Source of the DNA: Clytia hemisphaerica
Taxonomy: Eukaryota > Cnidaria > Hydrozoa > Leptothecata > Clytiidae
Assembly (NCBI GenBank): GCA_902728285.1
Contig: CACVBU010001039.1
Span: 1 to 64,000 of the forward strand
Direction of reading: 5' to 3'
Length of the DNA stretch: 64,000 bases
In this document: piece by piece, positions 12,201 to 24,031 of the stretch
Layout of the letters: every line of letters starts with the position of its first letter
Position numbering within the stretch: position 1 is the first letter of the stretch
Made by a program: the position numbers and the translations under genes
The notes under the pieces: model-generated
Seen by the model: the letters and a program-made list of their open reading frames with translations, nothing else
What the model was told of the DNA's origin: nothing
Databases searched by the model: none

Positions 12201-15200
12201 ATAAATTGGGTGAAAATACTTTAGTTTCTGAAAGTAGCAACCGTAACTAAATCGAAAAACTGATTGGCCGGTCGGGGTTTTCACTAGGTTGCTCTTTTCC
12301 TTGTAGGATCAAAAAGCAAGTTACGATTTTAATGACATGGATTCCGATCCGAAGCCTCGCGATTCCGATCCTGATAACTGGTAAGTGTCCACGTTGTTTT
12401 ATCGAAACAGTTTATAAGAACACGAGAGGCAAAACTTTTTTTAACTGCCGAACCCTTTTCAGAGATCGAAAATTTGACGTCTTAGAATTTCGTCGAAAGT
12501 TTGACTTTCAGAGGCTCCTCCTGGGTTTTTTCTTCAAATGCCTTCAAATTATATACCAATCAACGCAAAATTTCACATAGATTTCAAAAATGTAATAAAA
12601 AAGCAAGCAAAAGTTTATGTGTCAAAAGTAATGCCCTTTGAAGTATTACCGGTATTTTGACCCCTCTATCTACGAGTATACTCGTTGTCGGCAGCGAACG
12701 TGTTATAACCTAACATAACAATAAATCGTTTCGGTAAGAACGAAATGCATACACCTGCTCTGGCACCCAATCTCTTGATAGAAGATAGTTGGACAGAAAT
12801 GCTTTAAATTTATTATGGAAAACTTTCGGCTTCTTACATTTTGAAAGAATGGGGATTTTATACGAAAATATAATTCTTACATTTGATCACTTTTCAGTCA
12901 TGGTACGCGATGTGCAGGAGAAATTGCGGCCGCTGGAAACAATTCTGTTTGTGGTGTCGGTGTAGCTTATGAAGCCAATATCGGAGGTATGTATGTATGA
13001 ATAGTAAAGCGGTCGTAGTATGAAGGTAGAGCATCCAGCTACGATGCACAAGGTTGTGGGTTCGTTCCCCAGCAGGGTCATACCAAAGATTCCCAAAACG
13101 GTACTTGATGCCTCTCTGCTTGATGCTCAGTAACTAAAGAGACGGATCAACGGTAAGTGGAGAAATCCAGGGGAAGAAGTGGCGCCCTACCCTACCTTCG
13201 GGTAGACAGCTATACGAAAAGGGAGCCTGTAAAATAGTTCTCCCTTCTTACAAGTCCCCTTCCGTTCTAGGATTTCCCCAAGATTGAAAAATGTCAGCCC
13301 CCAAGGTTGTTTCTGACTTTCAAATTTAGGAAAATAGTTTATCTATTGCTTAAGGGAGGAGCGAACCGATCCAACAATTCATCCAACATGCCTTTTTTCT
13401 AATGTTGGATGAAATGGGCTCTTCCAGAAAATGTCCGTACATGGGGGGGTGAAAGATATATTATCCGGGGGGTAGTGAAAAATCATTAAAATTTGCCTTG
13501 TCCGGGGGGTAAATTTGCTCCGTCCAGGGGGTAAATTTGCTCTGTCCGGGGGTGATTTGGGTTGTCTGGGGGATCAACTGATGCTTGTCCGGGAGTAGAA
13601 CCTGTTGTCCGGGGGGCCAAAAGTCACTTTGTCCGGGGGTAAATCACTGATAATTGTTATATCCTCCACCCCCCCCCCATATTCAATTTTTTTCTGGAAA
13701 AGCCCAATATTGGATTGGTTTGCCCCGGCCTTTACCACTCATACACCGAACTTAACTTAAATTGCCTTTAAAAAGGGATTAAATACTCAATTGAGCAAAT
13801 TCTTTCTTAAGAAAATAAGTAAGAACAATTACCGAATCACAGAAAAGATATTTATGCCTGAAACATACATTCCTGATGGTACCATCCACATGTTCGAACT
13901 ATTTTTGAATGTTGAAAGTAAAACTCTTCTCTCATTCATACCGCTGGAAGGGATACTTTAATGGGATAAAATTTCGCGGGGATTAAATTTCGCGGGTGGC
14001 AATATTTTCACGATTTTGTATCTTTATACAGTCAAATCATGCATATTGGTTGTTGAAATACACATTGTTTGCGCTTCTTTGATGCAAGTAACCATTCAAA
14101 AAGTATTTATTTGACATATTTTGAGTTTTGATTAGAAATATTTCGCAGATGAGGCCCTTCCAAATTTCCATTGGGATTTAATTTCGCGGATTTCCGCGGA
14201 TGACACCCAAATCCGCGAGATCCGCGAAATTTAATTCCCGCGAAAGTTTATCCCATTAAAGTATCAGGAGCATCCCATGGAAAAAATAAAATGGTGCCAT
14301 GGCTATGGAAATCTAGCTTTCGCCTCAGAGGGACTATTACCGAGTTTATATATGTGTGTTTTTGTGACGGGGACGGTAAGGTTCTAATTTGACTAGATCC
14401 TGACCAGCTGAGGACGACGGTAAATCAGCACTTCTACCGTCCTCGTTTTTGCGGGTCAGAAGTGCGGGTTATTCCAAGTCGCTTCAGTCACTCTACCGTC
14501 CTCAAAAGAGCAAATACATAAACTCGCTTTTATTTGACCCCAGTGACCGTCATCCTTTTTATAGGGGCTTGATTTAAGCCCAACATTCTAACATTAGTAA
14601 ATACTAATTCTTCATCCCGCTTTTACAGGTGTTCGCATGTTGGATGGTCAAGCTACAGATATTTTAGAAGGAAGTTCACTGAGCTTTCAATCAGGGTACA
14701 TCGATATCTACAGTAATTGTTGGGGACCAAAAGATGATGGAAAAACGTTTGGAAAACCTGGAAAACTTGCCCAAGAAGCTTTGATGAGAGGAGCTGAAAA
14801 GGTTAGTTTTAAAATCAAGGATACCTTTTAGTTCTAGGGATTATTCAAATACAGGATTCAAAATACAGAGACTTTAAATACAAGTCACTCTTTTTATACC
14901 ATACTTTTTCTTGACCTTAATTTTTCTAATGATATTAAGTTCCTAGTGGAGGGAGAGACTTCCAGTGTTTAGTAGTGATTTGTAGATACGCTCGTAGTAC
15001 CCTGTCCTTATTTTTTAATAAAGGAAAATATGATATTATTCCCAAGAAAAATTAAAAGGAACCTACTTACAGTTGTCAGATTTCCGATTGATTGGTAGAT
15101 ACCTTAGGCATTAACTCAGATATTGACAAAACAGGGTCAGATGACAACCTAAAATGAACAAAATATTTTGACTCGGGAAACACTTAAATACAATCTGTAT

Positions 15201-18200
15201 TTTAATAATGCATTCTCTATTTTTCTAGGGCCGTGATGGTAAAGGAAATGTTTTTGTTTGGGCAACCGGTAACGGTGGCTTGACGGACGACGACTGCAAT
15301 TGTGACGGTTATACGACGTCAATTTACACAATTTCAATCGGATGTATCAGTGACCATGGTCTGTCGGCGTATTATACAGAATTGTGTTCTTCAACATTGG
15401 CTGTAACGTTTAATGGTGGCTCACATCGTGAAAAAGAAGAGAACAAAATGGTAATATTGAACTAATTGCTATGTAAAAAATCCGTATAATTCCGGGGAAA
15501 ACCGACAAATTTTGCTTAGAAACTGTCGGACCACGTTCACACGTAACGGTTCCGTTTTGCTCCGAAACGAAACGGTTACGAAACACTGTGTAAACGTCAA
15601 AAAAGAAGACGTTACAAAGCAAAACAAATCGAAACGGTTTCGCTCTACTATTTTCGTCGGAACGGAAATGCTCCGTTTTCTTGCTCCAAGACGTTCCGAG
15701 ACCAATATGAACACACTCGACCCGTAACGAAAATCATACCGGAGTGAAACGGAACGGTAACGTGTGAACATGATCTTCATCGGAACGGAACTGCTCCGTT
15801 TTCTTGCTCCGAAACGTTCTGAATTGAGTATGAACACTTCCTATCAGTGACAAATACCACACTAGAGTGATACGAGACCGTAACGCTTTACTATTCAACA
15901 TTCTAATATTCGATAATTTTCGTTTTTGATGAAAATATTAGACCCCTTTAAGATCATGTTCGCACGTGACGGTTCCGTTTCGCTCCGAGTTTTACGTCAC
16001 TTCTAACCAATAGAATGGCTTCATTCCGTTTCGAAGCGAAACGGAACCGTCACGTATGAACATGGTCTAAGGTTTGTTCTCTATTATTCGTTTAATCAAA
16101 GTCTCTTCATTCTCTTAAATAATAGATCACAACAGATTTGAATGGCAAATGCACAGACGAGTTCAAAGGGACATCTTCTTCAGCTCCATTGGCTGCTGGT
16201 TGTGTTGCACTTCTATTACAAGCAAAGTAAGTATCTTTTTCTCATTGTGTACATGTTGTTTTATAAGAACAACCAAAATTGTTGAAGCCTTCGGATGTTC
16301 TCAACTTTAACTGTTCTTAGTTTCAAGCCTAAAAATGTTCTTAAAATGTTCTTAATTTCGCCATTTTTTGAGTATCGTTGTGCAATTTCCTAAGAGAGTG
16401 GGTGTTTTAGAGCCCATGAAGTCTTCAAATGTTCTTAAGTTGTTCGTAACATTGTGTCTATCGAAGCCTTGTGTTCTCGTATAGTTTGCTCTTATAAAAA
16501 AAAGTGTACAACACAGCGGTGGAGCTAAGTGGGGTTCAAATTTATGATGGAGAATATTTCTTTTAGCTATACTCCCCTTTATATAAAGAAATGAAGATTC
16601 CCCGTCACAAATTTTGACACCCTTCAGATCCGCCACTGCACTCTGCAGATCTAACTCCCTAGCTCCCTTTGTCAACAGAGAATAGCAGACAGAGTATTTC
16701 CCTTTTGCCCATGACTACAGTGGCACGCCTACCATGGTTTTTATTAATAACTTGACTACTGTTTATATGGCAGTTCGTCAGAAATGTGCTGAATGACATG
16801 AAAATTTCATGTTCTGCAGGTGTTGATAGTTCTCAGTTCATCTGATTTCATATGAAAGTTAAGTTCAGTACTTTGGTACATCTTTTAGAGATATTTACAA
16901 AAGATTCTATCAACGTTCTTGGGGAAAAATTTGCACAGATTTGTGCATTTCCTCCATGTAAATGAAATAGAAAAGGGAATGAATGTAACAGATGCACGAA
17001 TCCTATGAAAAAACTTATAAAGGCACGAAGGCATGATTGAAAATTTGATCTTACGGACAAATGTCATTCAAATCATTTTGTTCTTCCGGCTTCCGGCATA
17101 TTTTATTCTCTTTTCTTTTCCATAGCCCTAATCTCTCATGGCGTGATGTTCAACACGTAATCGTTAATACCGCCCAAGTGACGTCACCAGTTGACGAAGG
17201 GTGGACCACCAATGGGGGCGGCTTTCATTTCAATCATAAATTTGGGTTTGGGAGATTAGATTGTAATCGAATGGTCGAAGTTGGTAAGAATTGGAGAAAT
17301 GTGCCTGTACAAAAGAAGTGTATTGGACCCAGTAGCTCGACAGTATCGTAAGTGAAACATTGAGATTTTGTTTTCCCTTAAAAAACAAACATTATTTCTT
17401 ACAACTTAAATCTCTTCTTAAAAGACTTCAATCTCACTGTAAAATATCTTCAGTTAATTCGAGATCACTGATGAATCTTGATAATTTAATTTGAACCAGT
17501 ATAGTTCCAGCATAGCGTCAGGGAATTAGAATGATGGTGACTTTATTAAAATAATGAGGCTACAAATACCTCCCCGGGTTATTGTTGGCATTTATTTAGG
17601 GGGGGCGTTCATGGAAAATTTCTTCTTCAAGGAGGGGTGTTTATTTGGGGGCGTTTATTCGAAGTAAATAAGCGGGGGGGGGGGGGCACTAATTAATTTT
17701 TTGAAAATTTTCCAATCAGGACATTCTTATTCCAGCCTCCCCGCCACTTATTGATTTTTGGGGAAAATGTTTTTAAAAGTTCCTTCTTTTGCCCTAATTC
17801 TGCTGTATTAAGCTAAGGCTACACTGATAGTTTTTTCAGGCGACTGCAATGCAATTGTTGCATTGCAGCCGCCTGAAAATTGTTGCTGTCTAGCCATCTA
17901 AAAAAAGGACCCAGGAAAAACGTCAAAAAAACATTCGAATTACAAAACATTCGAAATAGAAAACATTCGAATTACAATACATTCGAATTACAAAACATTC
18001 GATTTTATCAAAAACATTCGATTGTCGAATGTCCGACGTTCGAATGACGTAAAGATTGGAATGTCAGATACATCGTCAAAAAAATTGCAGATTCTTCTGC
18101 AACAAAATCAGTTCAAACTGATTTTGTTGCAGACACTTGCAATTTGTTCTGCAATATTTTTATTGCGTTGCAGAGCAATTGCAGAAAAAAATTGACGTGC

Positions 18201-21200
18201 TACATTTTGCAATTTCTCGCGCGCTTGCAACGCAACGCTAATTGCATTGCAGCCGCCTGAAAAAACTATCAGTGTAGCCTTAGCTTTAGGCTCCTTTTCA
18301 AAAAATTTCCACCCAGGACATTTTTATTCCAACCTCCCTCCCACGCCTATTAAGTTTTGAGAATTTTTCCACCCATCCCGCTTATTCCGTACCCGAGAGT
18401 AGTACGGTAGGTAAAAATAATTGGGGGTTTTCACGGTGGCAGTATCTATGGTACATGCCTAAAACTTCAAACCATTGATTAGATTTAGATATCTTTAATC
18501 TTAAATTTCATTTCAGGATGATTCCAATTGGAGGTACTTTGTCCATCACAATCGACACTGGAGCATGCGAAGGCACAGAAAAAGAAATTAAGAAACTTGA
18601 ACACGTGACTCTTACCATATCTTTCCAACATCGACGACGTGGTGACGTCAGCATAGATCTATTTTCCCCGAGTGGCACACGCAACGAAATGTTGAGCACG
18701 CGACGATATGATGATTCTGATAAAGGTAAACGGCAATTAAAGAATCGTTATGTAAAAACCAGTCTTAGCTGGGATAGTGTAATAATGCCGACCTGGTTCT
18801 CCCACGAACTGCAAGAACACTCAAAAGAACTTTGTCAAAAGTTGAGAAGAAAACTATGGAACCCCAAAATAAAGACTTTAATCAAGTCTCCTCCACCTAG
18901 AATTCAATATACTTTTAAAATTTTTGCACGTTTGAATTGGAGAGTCAAAACATTGAAAATTTGAAATTTTCGCAGGATCGAAAACAACATTTTCATTGCA
19001 GTCTTTTCTATCGGGGCAAGTGACTAAACTTTTGGCCAGCAAAAACTTCATTGGATTCTTTGTCAAACATGTTTAGAAAAATCCCCGATAAGGATTCTTT
19101 TAGAGTTTAGTAGAGATGATAAATCCATCTGTCTGTTTTTAGGTCTCCACGACTGGACCTTCATGACAGTCCACAACTGGGGTGAGAATCCAAAAGGAGT
19201 GTGGACGATGAATGTGACAGATAATATATTAGCATTGACGTCTCATGGTATCAACTTGAACGGTTATACGCAACATGATACCAGCAAACAAGAACCTGAT
19301 GTTGAGGACTTAGAACAAGAGGTCAGTCTTGAACATCTTCCAGCTTTCAGTCCAAGAGCTTTGCTTTGCCTTTTTGAAAGCAATTATTTTGGTCCTCGGG
19401 TAACTTAATGCATGTCCCAATTTCTTCAAAAACTACTCTCCTCAGCAGAATTTGAATTCTTTAAGAGAATTATTTATGACGTCATAATTTAAAAAAATTG
19501 AATATCTCAAGAACTAATACTCAAGGCTTTAAGAAATTTGGACCAATGATAAAACTCATCAAGAGGAGGAGTATTTTTTTTTAATTTGAAAAATTTGCTG
19601 ATGTCAGCATTTTATCGCAAAAAATCGAATTCTTGCAATTTCTGCTGACGTCATTAACTTTGGGAAATACTTTTAAATTTTTTTGAAACATCTCAATGTA
19701 CTTTATCACTGGTTCAAATTTCATAAAGTTTTGATTTATGTTTCTCGAGATATTCAACTTTTTGTATTTATGACGTCATCAATAATGACGTCATAATCAG
19801 GTTTTCTTAAGATATCTCTAATTATACGGAGAAAAAATTACAGCGAATACGATATTCTACATCCAAATACGCTTCCAAAAATGTATAGCTTGTTATGGTT
19901 TAGGGACTGGAGCAGGGGGGCGAAAAACTAATGCAATTCTGGGACATGCATTAAGTTACCCGAGTCACAAGCCTGCGTATGTTCATTTGAAACTTTGATC
20001 CAACGGTTGCTACGGGAGCTTCATAAACCTTTTAGTTTTTGAGTTAGCGGGGCCCTAGAATGTAAATCTTCATTAGAATCAATCAACCAATCAACCAATC
20101 AAAAGAATATTCTTGAGGTCTGTCAAGTTTGTAGATAGATCATTCCTCGGTATTAGCCGCAGGGTCTGCAATAGGCAAAAAAAGGATTGCAAACTTTTTT
20201 AAGTACATTATACCTAAGGTTTTTAGCAAATGGGCCCAATTTTGGTAATTAGAAAATTCTGGAATTTTAATTTTCATTTGAAATTGAGTGAGTGCAACAC
20301 TCTCCAAGGATATGGCTGAATTTTAGAAAAGGTGGCTGTACTATTGAAGATAATAAGGAGTTTATGTATGTGTGTTTTTGGCGACGGTGACGCAAGTTTC
20401 TAATTTGACTAGATCCTGACCAGCTGAGGAAGACGGTAAATCAGCACTTCTACCATTCTTCGACTTCGAACTGCGAGTTATTCCAAATCACTTCAGCCGC
20501 GCTACCGTCCTCAAAAGTGCGAATAGGATAAAGTCGCTAATATTCAATAATACATTGAATACCTTATCGGGGAAAACTTCGTCGGGGAAAATTTTCGTCG
20601 GGGAAAATATTCGTCACTTGTCCAAAATTTCGTCACTTTTCCCCGACGAAGTTTTCCCCGATAAGGTACAAATTATTTTTTTTGAAGGTCATCGATGATG
20701 AGAAACGTGTCAAAGAATTAGAACAGAAGAAAAAACTCAAGAAAAAGGGAGTTAGCGGTTCAACCAGTACGTTAGATGTACCTCAACCAAATGATCTAAA
20801 CGGAATCAAAAAACGAGACAGAATCAAAACGTATAACATCAAGAAAGACGACCTCGATGAAGATAGAACACTCTTAGAACAAGGTAATGCCTTTCTGCCG
20901 ATAGACCACGGACTACGCCAATTGGGGTTTCTTTCATAAGAGACTCTCTTTAATTCCAGATCACAAGATGATCTGCTTCTCTATTGATAATTCTCAGGCT
21001 ATTTACGGCTTGATCTACCAAGATTCTTGTGAACCCAGGGTCGACAAATTTTTATCTTTACGCAATATTTGAATTTATAAAGTATGCATGCAGTGCCTCC
21101 TGATATTGGAATGCGAATACACCTTTTCGACCTTAGTCGCACGGTCAGGCGCGTGCCACTTTATTATTTAATTTACCACCCTAAACTCGATCCGATCCTT

Positions 21201-22369
21201 TTTTTACACTTTCTTCTATTGTCATTAGGTGCGAAAAAAAGACTGGGACGGTTTAAGGGTGGTAAAACAGACAAAAAATACCCGCGCGGCAATTGGCGGC
21301 TACGGTCGAAAAGGTGTATTTCTTTAGAAAGACCAGGCGGTAAACTAGAAACATTAAAATGAAGAAAAAAATACAGCAATGCTTCACCTAAAACGAAAAG
21401 CAAAGTAAACGCAGTTTTGAAAGGTTAGGTGACCTCTAGTGAAAACATAATTCGACTCTAGAAAAACCTGTGAAAAACTGCATGTACAATTTCGTGCCTA
21501 CGATTGACGCATTGAAAAATAACTATCGTTTGAGTTTCACGTTTGTAAATGCGGCTTGTGGTTTATTTTGTACGGAAGTGGGGAGTGATTCTTGAAATCC
21601 AAACCTTCCAGATGTTGAAAACTTAACCAATCCTCAGCTTTAGCGTATCAGGATAAGGAAATTTTTACATCGAGTGCCAGATGACTAACTCTAAGTTGAA
21701 GGCTTGCTCCATATTAGAATCAAAAATGTTTCAAAGATTAATAACTGGGTGGAGACGTTTATTCGGGACCTTAAAGTAAGGAACAAAATCAACTTATTTA
21801 AATCTTTACAGTTATGTAAATTCGTACAGTAGTGACCTATAACAACGACTCCATACTCAACTGTTTGAAGAAAAGGTATTTTTAAGGCACTTTGTATGAC
21901 GAGATCTTATCCAATGTTTTTTTTATCTTTTTTTGCAGACGATTCCATGTTGAGTATGCTCCGAAACAGTGAATCACGTGACAAAAAGACAGTTATCAAT
22001 GAAAATTTCGATGACGCGAAAACGTTAGAAGCAATGGTCAATTATAATAGTTTAACCTTCACAGGGGAAAATGAAGATGATAAAACGAAGAAGAAGAAAA
22101 AGAAGAAGAACAGTATTGATGAAAACCAAGTATATGGTTATGATCGAAATATAAAAAATGTAGTCGATAGTAAAAGAAATGACTTGTTTTTAGAAGACCC
22201 ACGTGTTCAAGTACAAGAAGAGACTGGGTCCCAGCGTGTACAAGTTAGTAATGGTTATCAGGAACCGTTCAATTTAGACGAATCAAATGGCGTTCGATCA
22301 GAATCAGGTCAAGTTTTAGAATGGTCGTTAACTTTCTGGGGGACTGGTACAGATGATGACGAAACTTGA
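9222..22369 (+). CDS. PC1/3-like proprotein convertase, 15 exons
   Basis: Secretory subtilisin-like endoprotease that would cleave prohormones after paired basic residues. Exons: 9222-9617, 9896-10000, 10672-10770, 11241-11349, 11929-11966, 12307-12380, 12898-12986, 14629-14801, 15229-15450, 16126-16226, 17126-17347, 18517-18725, 19143-19321, 20688-20883, 21939-22369; all junctions are in frame (880 residues). Residues 1-22 look like a signal peptide; about 80 basic residues then precede the prodomain (about 100-185), which carries an internal KRAKRS site. Catalytic residues are D235, H275, S452 (GTSSSAP) and oxyanion N376 (ATGNGG). Asn at that position argues against PC2, which has Asp. The P domain has RRGD and the ACEG...LEHV pattern of PC1/PC2. 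About 200 Lys/Glu/Asp-rich residues interrupt or extend its end, before the final [11 protein letters not shown]. No membrane segment. Furin is less likely; a basal PC1/3-type enzyme is the best call. Confidence 0.9.
10096..10251. mobile_element. Foldback hairpin element in convertase intron 2
   Basis: attcatgatattcatgacgt on the left pairs with acgtcatgaatatcatgaat on the right, and pairing continues inward through ttttctac and ccagtagtgg. Non-coding. Confidence 0.75.
13009..13216 (+). mobile_element. tRNA-derived SINE, family 1 (copy A)
   Basis: The head has a box-B-like ggttcgttcccc and a degenerate box A (gtagtatgaagg), like a tRNA. It is followed by a shared body (gatgcctctctgcttgatgc, gtggagaaatccagg, accttcgggtagacagc). 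Further copies lie at 22997-23206 and 50601-50851. It sits in convertase intron 7. Confidence 0.8.
13416..13704. mobile_element. MITE with GGGCTYTTCCAG ends, tandem-repeat core
   Basis: Ends gggctcttccagaaaa and ttttctggaaaagccc are inverted repeats, each flanked by AAT (candidate 3-bp target duplication). The interior is a minisatellite of tgtccggggggtaaa-type units. The same ends and AAT flanks occur at 23758-24031. Confidence 0.75.
13952..14265. mobile_element. MITE with 27-bp TIRs in convertase intron 7
   Basis: Left gatactttaatgggataaa and right tttatcccattaaagtatc are inverted, extending into ttcgcggg/cccgcga. AGG flanks both sides, a possible 3-bp target duplication. The interior repeats the ttcgcgg motif. 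No coding capacity. Confidence 0.8.
14340..14526. mobile_element. MITE with cgagtttatatatg ends (copy 1)
   Basis: Matches about 20352-20534 along its length (shared core ctaatttgactagatcctga). Ends cgagtttatatat and atacataaactcg are inverted. Located in intron 7; the second copy is in intron 13 of the same gene. Confidence 0.65.
15528..15777. mobile_element. MITE with ARAYCATGTTC ends (copy 1)
   Basis: Left end gaccacgttcacacgtaacg and right end cggtaacgtgtgaacatgatc are inverted repeats; the interior repeats ctccgttttcttgctcc. Copy 2 follows in the same intron (intron 9 of the convertase gene). Confidence 0.7.
15951..16070. mobile_element. MITE with AGAYCATGTTC ends (copy 2, short)
   Basis: agatcatgttcgcacgtgac and gtcacgtatgaacatggtct form terminal inverted repeats around a 50-bp core containing ttacgtcacttctaaccaat. 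The core resembles that of the element at 45808-46050, so they may be related families. Confidence 0.75.
16250..16508. mobile_element. ATAAGAA-family MITE in convertase intron 10
   Basis: Left gttttataagaacaac and right gctcttataaaaaaaagtgta ends, with interior gaagcctt and tgttcttaa motifs shared with other copies. Confidence 0.65.
17811..18286. mobile_element. MITE with 33-bp TIRs in convertase intron 11
   Basis: Left aagctaaggctacactgata and right tatcagtgtagccttagctt are perfect inverted repeats that extend into gttttttcaggcg. The interior has a tandem repeat of acattcgaattacaaa type (about 17931-18040) and several ttgcattgcag palindromes. Confidence 0.85.
19395..19966. mobile_element. 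570-bp MITE in convertase intron 13
   Basis: Left ctcgggtaacttaatgcatg and right catgcattaagttacccgag are perfect inverted repeats. The interior repeats tgacgtcat and 'tctcaagaac/tctcgagat' motifs. No coding frame. Confidence 0.85.
20352..20534. mobile_element. MITE with cgagtttatatatg ends (copy 2)
   Basis: Second copy of the element at 14340-14526, with several small changes. In convertase intron 13. Confidence 0.6.
20561..20667. mobile_element. Short hairpin element abutting the exon 14 acceptor
   Basis: accttatcggggaaaacttc pairs with gaagttttccccgataaggt, leaving only a short loop. It ends 20 bases before the first base of convertase exon 14, so it lies where branch point and pyrimidine tract are expected. 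Confidence 0.75.
21118..21318 (+). mobile_element. MITE with tacaccttttcga ends (copy 2)
   Basis: Full-length copy of the family at 1046-1236 and 29330-29495, in convertase intron 14. The open frames seen here are read-through of the element. Confidence 0.8.
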
Positions 22370-22788
22370 TTGGTTTAAAAATTATTTTTTGTAATTTAGT
22401 CGACACGTATTTGAAGCTGAAATTTTATTGGCTGCTTGCTAAAAGATTAAATGAGGACCGGGGCAAATTCTATGTGCGAGAGAATGACGATAATAGAAAA
22501 ATATGTGCTTTGTATCATGTTAAAAGAGGACGAGAGAATGACTAAAGTTGCATCAACGCGTAAAGAAACTGCTTGCTCAAATAATTTTGCCAAGGTACAT
22601 GCACCGAACCCTTGTCACATACGACAACAGTGGCAAAGATCTTTCGTGGATATCTAACCCTTAAAATGATAAGTTTATACCCCTAGACTTTATATTTCAA
22701 TAGCAGAAGACTATTCGTTTTAGGTATGCATTAATTTTTGGTTTGATTGCCTTCTTTCAACGAGTTATTTCAGTTATTTTATAAGCAA

Positions 22789-22794
22789 AATAAA
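22789..22794 (+). promoter_or_regulatory. Candidate polyadenylation signal of the convertase gene
   Basis: AATAAA lies 420 bases after the stop codon, in AT-rich sequence with no intervening gene I can support. Position fits a 3' UTR, but a hexamer alone is weak evidence. Confidence 0.35.
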
Positions 22795-22996
22795 AATTTG
22801 TGTATATTTATAACAAATGGATTTTAAAATAGACTTTTTTTGTAGAAATTTAGATTTTAGTGATTCAAATTACCTGTATAAATAATTTTCACTGTTTACT
22901 GTACACGCTCTTACAGTTAAGTGGTGTATGTAAGTTTTCAAATCCAATCTTATATTATCAGCTGAGAGCGTTTCTAAAATACTTAATCACTTACAT

Positions 22997-23206
22997 GGCG
23001 ACTGTAGAGGTAGATCATTTAGTTACTGTGCACAAGATCGTGTGTTCAATTCCTGCCCGGGACATACCGAAGACCTCGTGCTTAGTACAAAAATATTGGC
23101 ACTTGATGCCTCTCTACTTAATGCTCAGCAATTAATAGAAAGAATATAGTATAAGTGGAGCAGAGAGTGGTGCCCTTCCCTACGTTCGAGTAGACATCGG
23201 CTGCAG
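22997..23206 (+). mobile_element. tRNA-derived SINE, family 1 (copy B)
   Basis: Box-B-like gttcaattcct in the head, then the shared body ggcacttgatgcctctctac and acgttcgagtagacatcgg. More diverged than copies A and C. Confidence 0.7.
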
Positions 23207-23757
23207 TTGCAGACTTTACTTAAACGCTTTTCCTATTTCATCATGAATATTCTTAACATTTTGATAAGTTATCTTCCTATCATATTCTTAAAAATATTCT
23301 TAGATTAAGATCCAAGCCATATAATAGTGAATTTAACACGTAATGCTTACCCCAAGTGTTTTTCTGAAAGTCTTGGCAACCACGAGTACTAGTTGTCAAT
23401 ACAAAGGCAAAAATGCTTTAAAATTACCCTCAATCTAACCTAAAATTGGCATTCCTTAGGTTCGATTGCAAAATCTTATGATCGTGTTATTTTAGGTATA
23501 TTCTCAATTTTTGGCTCTTATAAAACCATAAAAAAGTGTAAAATTAAGAGGTGGTTACAGGAAAAGCCCCCCTCCCTCTAGCCCTGAATCGCCCCTAGTA
23601 TGATTACGTGCTGGGTTAGGGTTAAGATAGCGGGTTAAGTTGCAATCTATATAATTTGATAGTAAATTTTATCATCCGATGATCAACAAATAAATTAATA
23701 GTTAATCTATCCGTCGTAAAATATCTCTATCTGACAAGCAGAAAATTAACAGCAATG

Positions 23758-24031
23758 GGCTTTTCCAGAAAAAAACCGTATACCCCCTGTTGAGGAGGTC
23801 AATCATTTTGTGGCTGGAAATGCTGTAAGCCCCTGGAATTCCAGGCAGTTTCAGGTTTAAACCCCTCTGGAATTCTGAATTTTAGTAGGATTTAAAAGGC
23901 TTCCCCCATGGAATTCCAGTTATTTTTGACAGATTTTTGTATCTCCCTGTGGAATTCCGGCACATATCAAACCTTACCCCCCTTGGAACGGAAATGGACC
24001 TCCTCAACAGGGGGTATACGGCAGAGCCCAA
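23758..24031. mobile_element. MITE with GGGCTTTTCCAG ends (copy 2)
   Basis: gtataccccctgttgaggag on the left and ctcctcaacagggggtatac on the right are perfect inverted repeats inside weaker gggc/gccc tips. AAT lies on each side, as at 13416-13704. The core repeats ctggaattcc. Confidence 0.8.

Noticed and set aside
15410-15837. Coding frames on both strands in convertase intron 9
   Set aside because: They overlap two MITEs and arise from the repeated cggttccgtt motif.
9222-22369. Assigning the convertase to PC2
   Set aside because: PC2 has Asp in place of the oxyanion Asn; this protein has ATGNGG with Asn.
22451-22657. Small gene after the convertase
   Set aside because: It lies in the probable 3' UTR and has no recognisable features.
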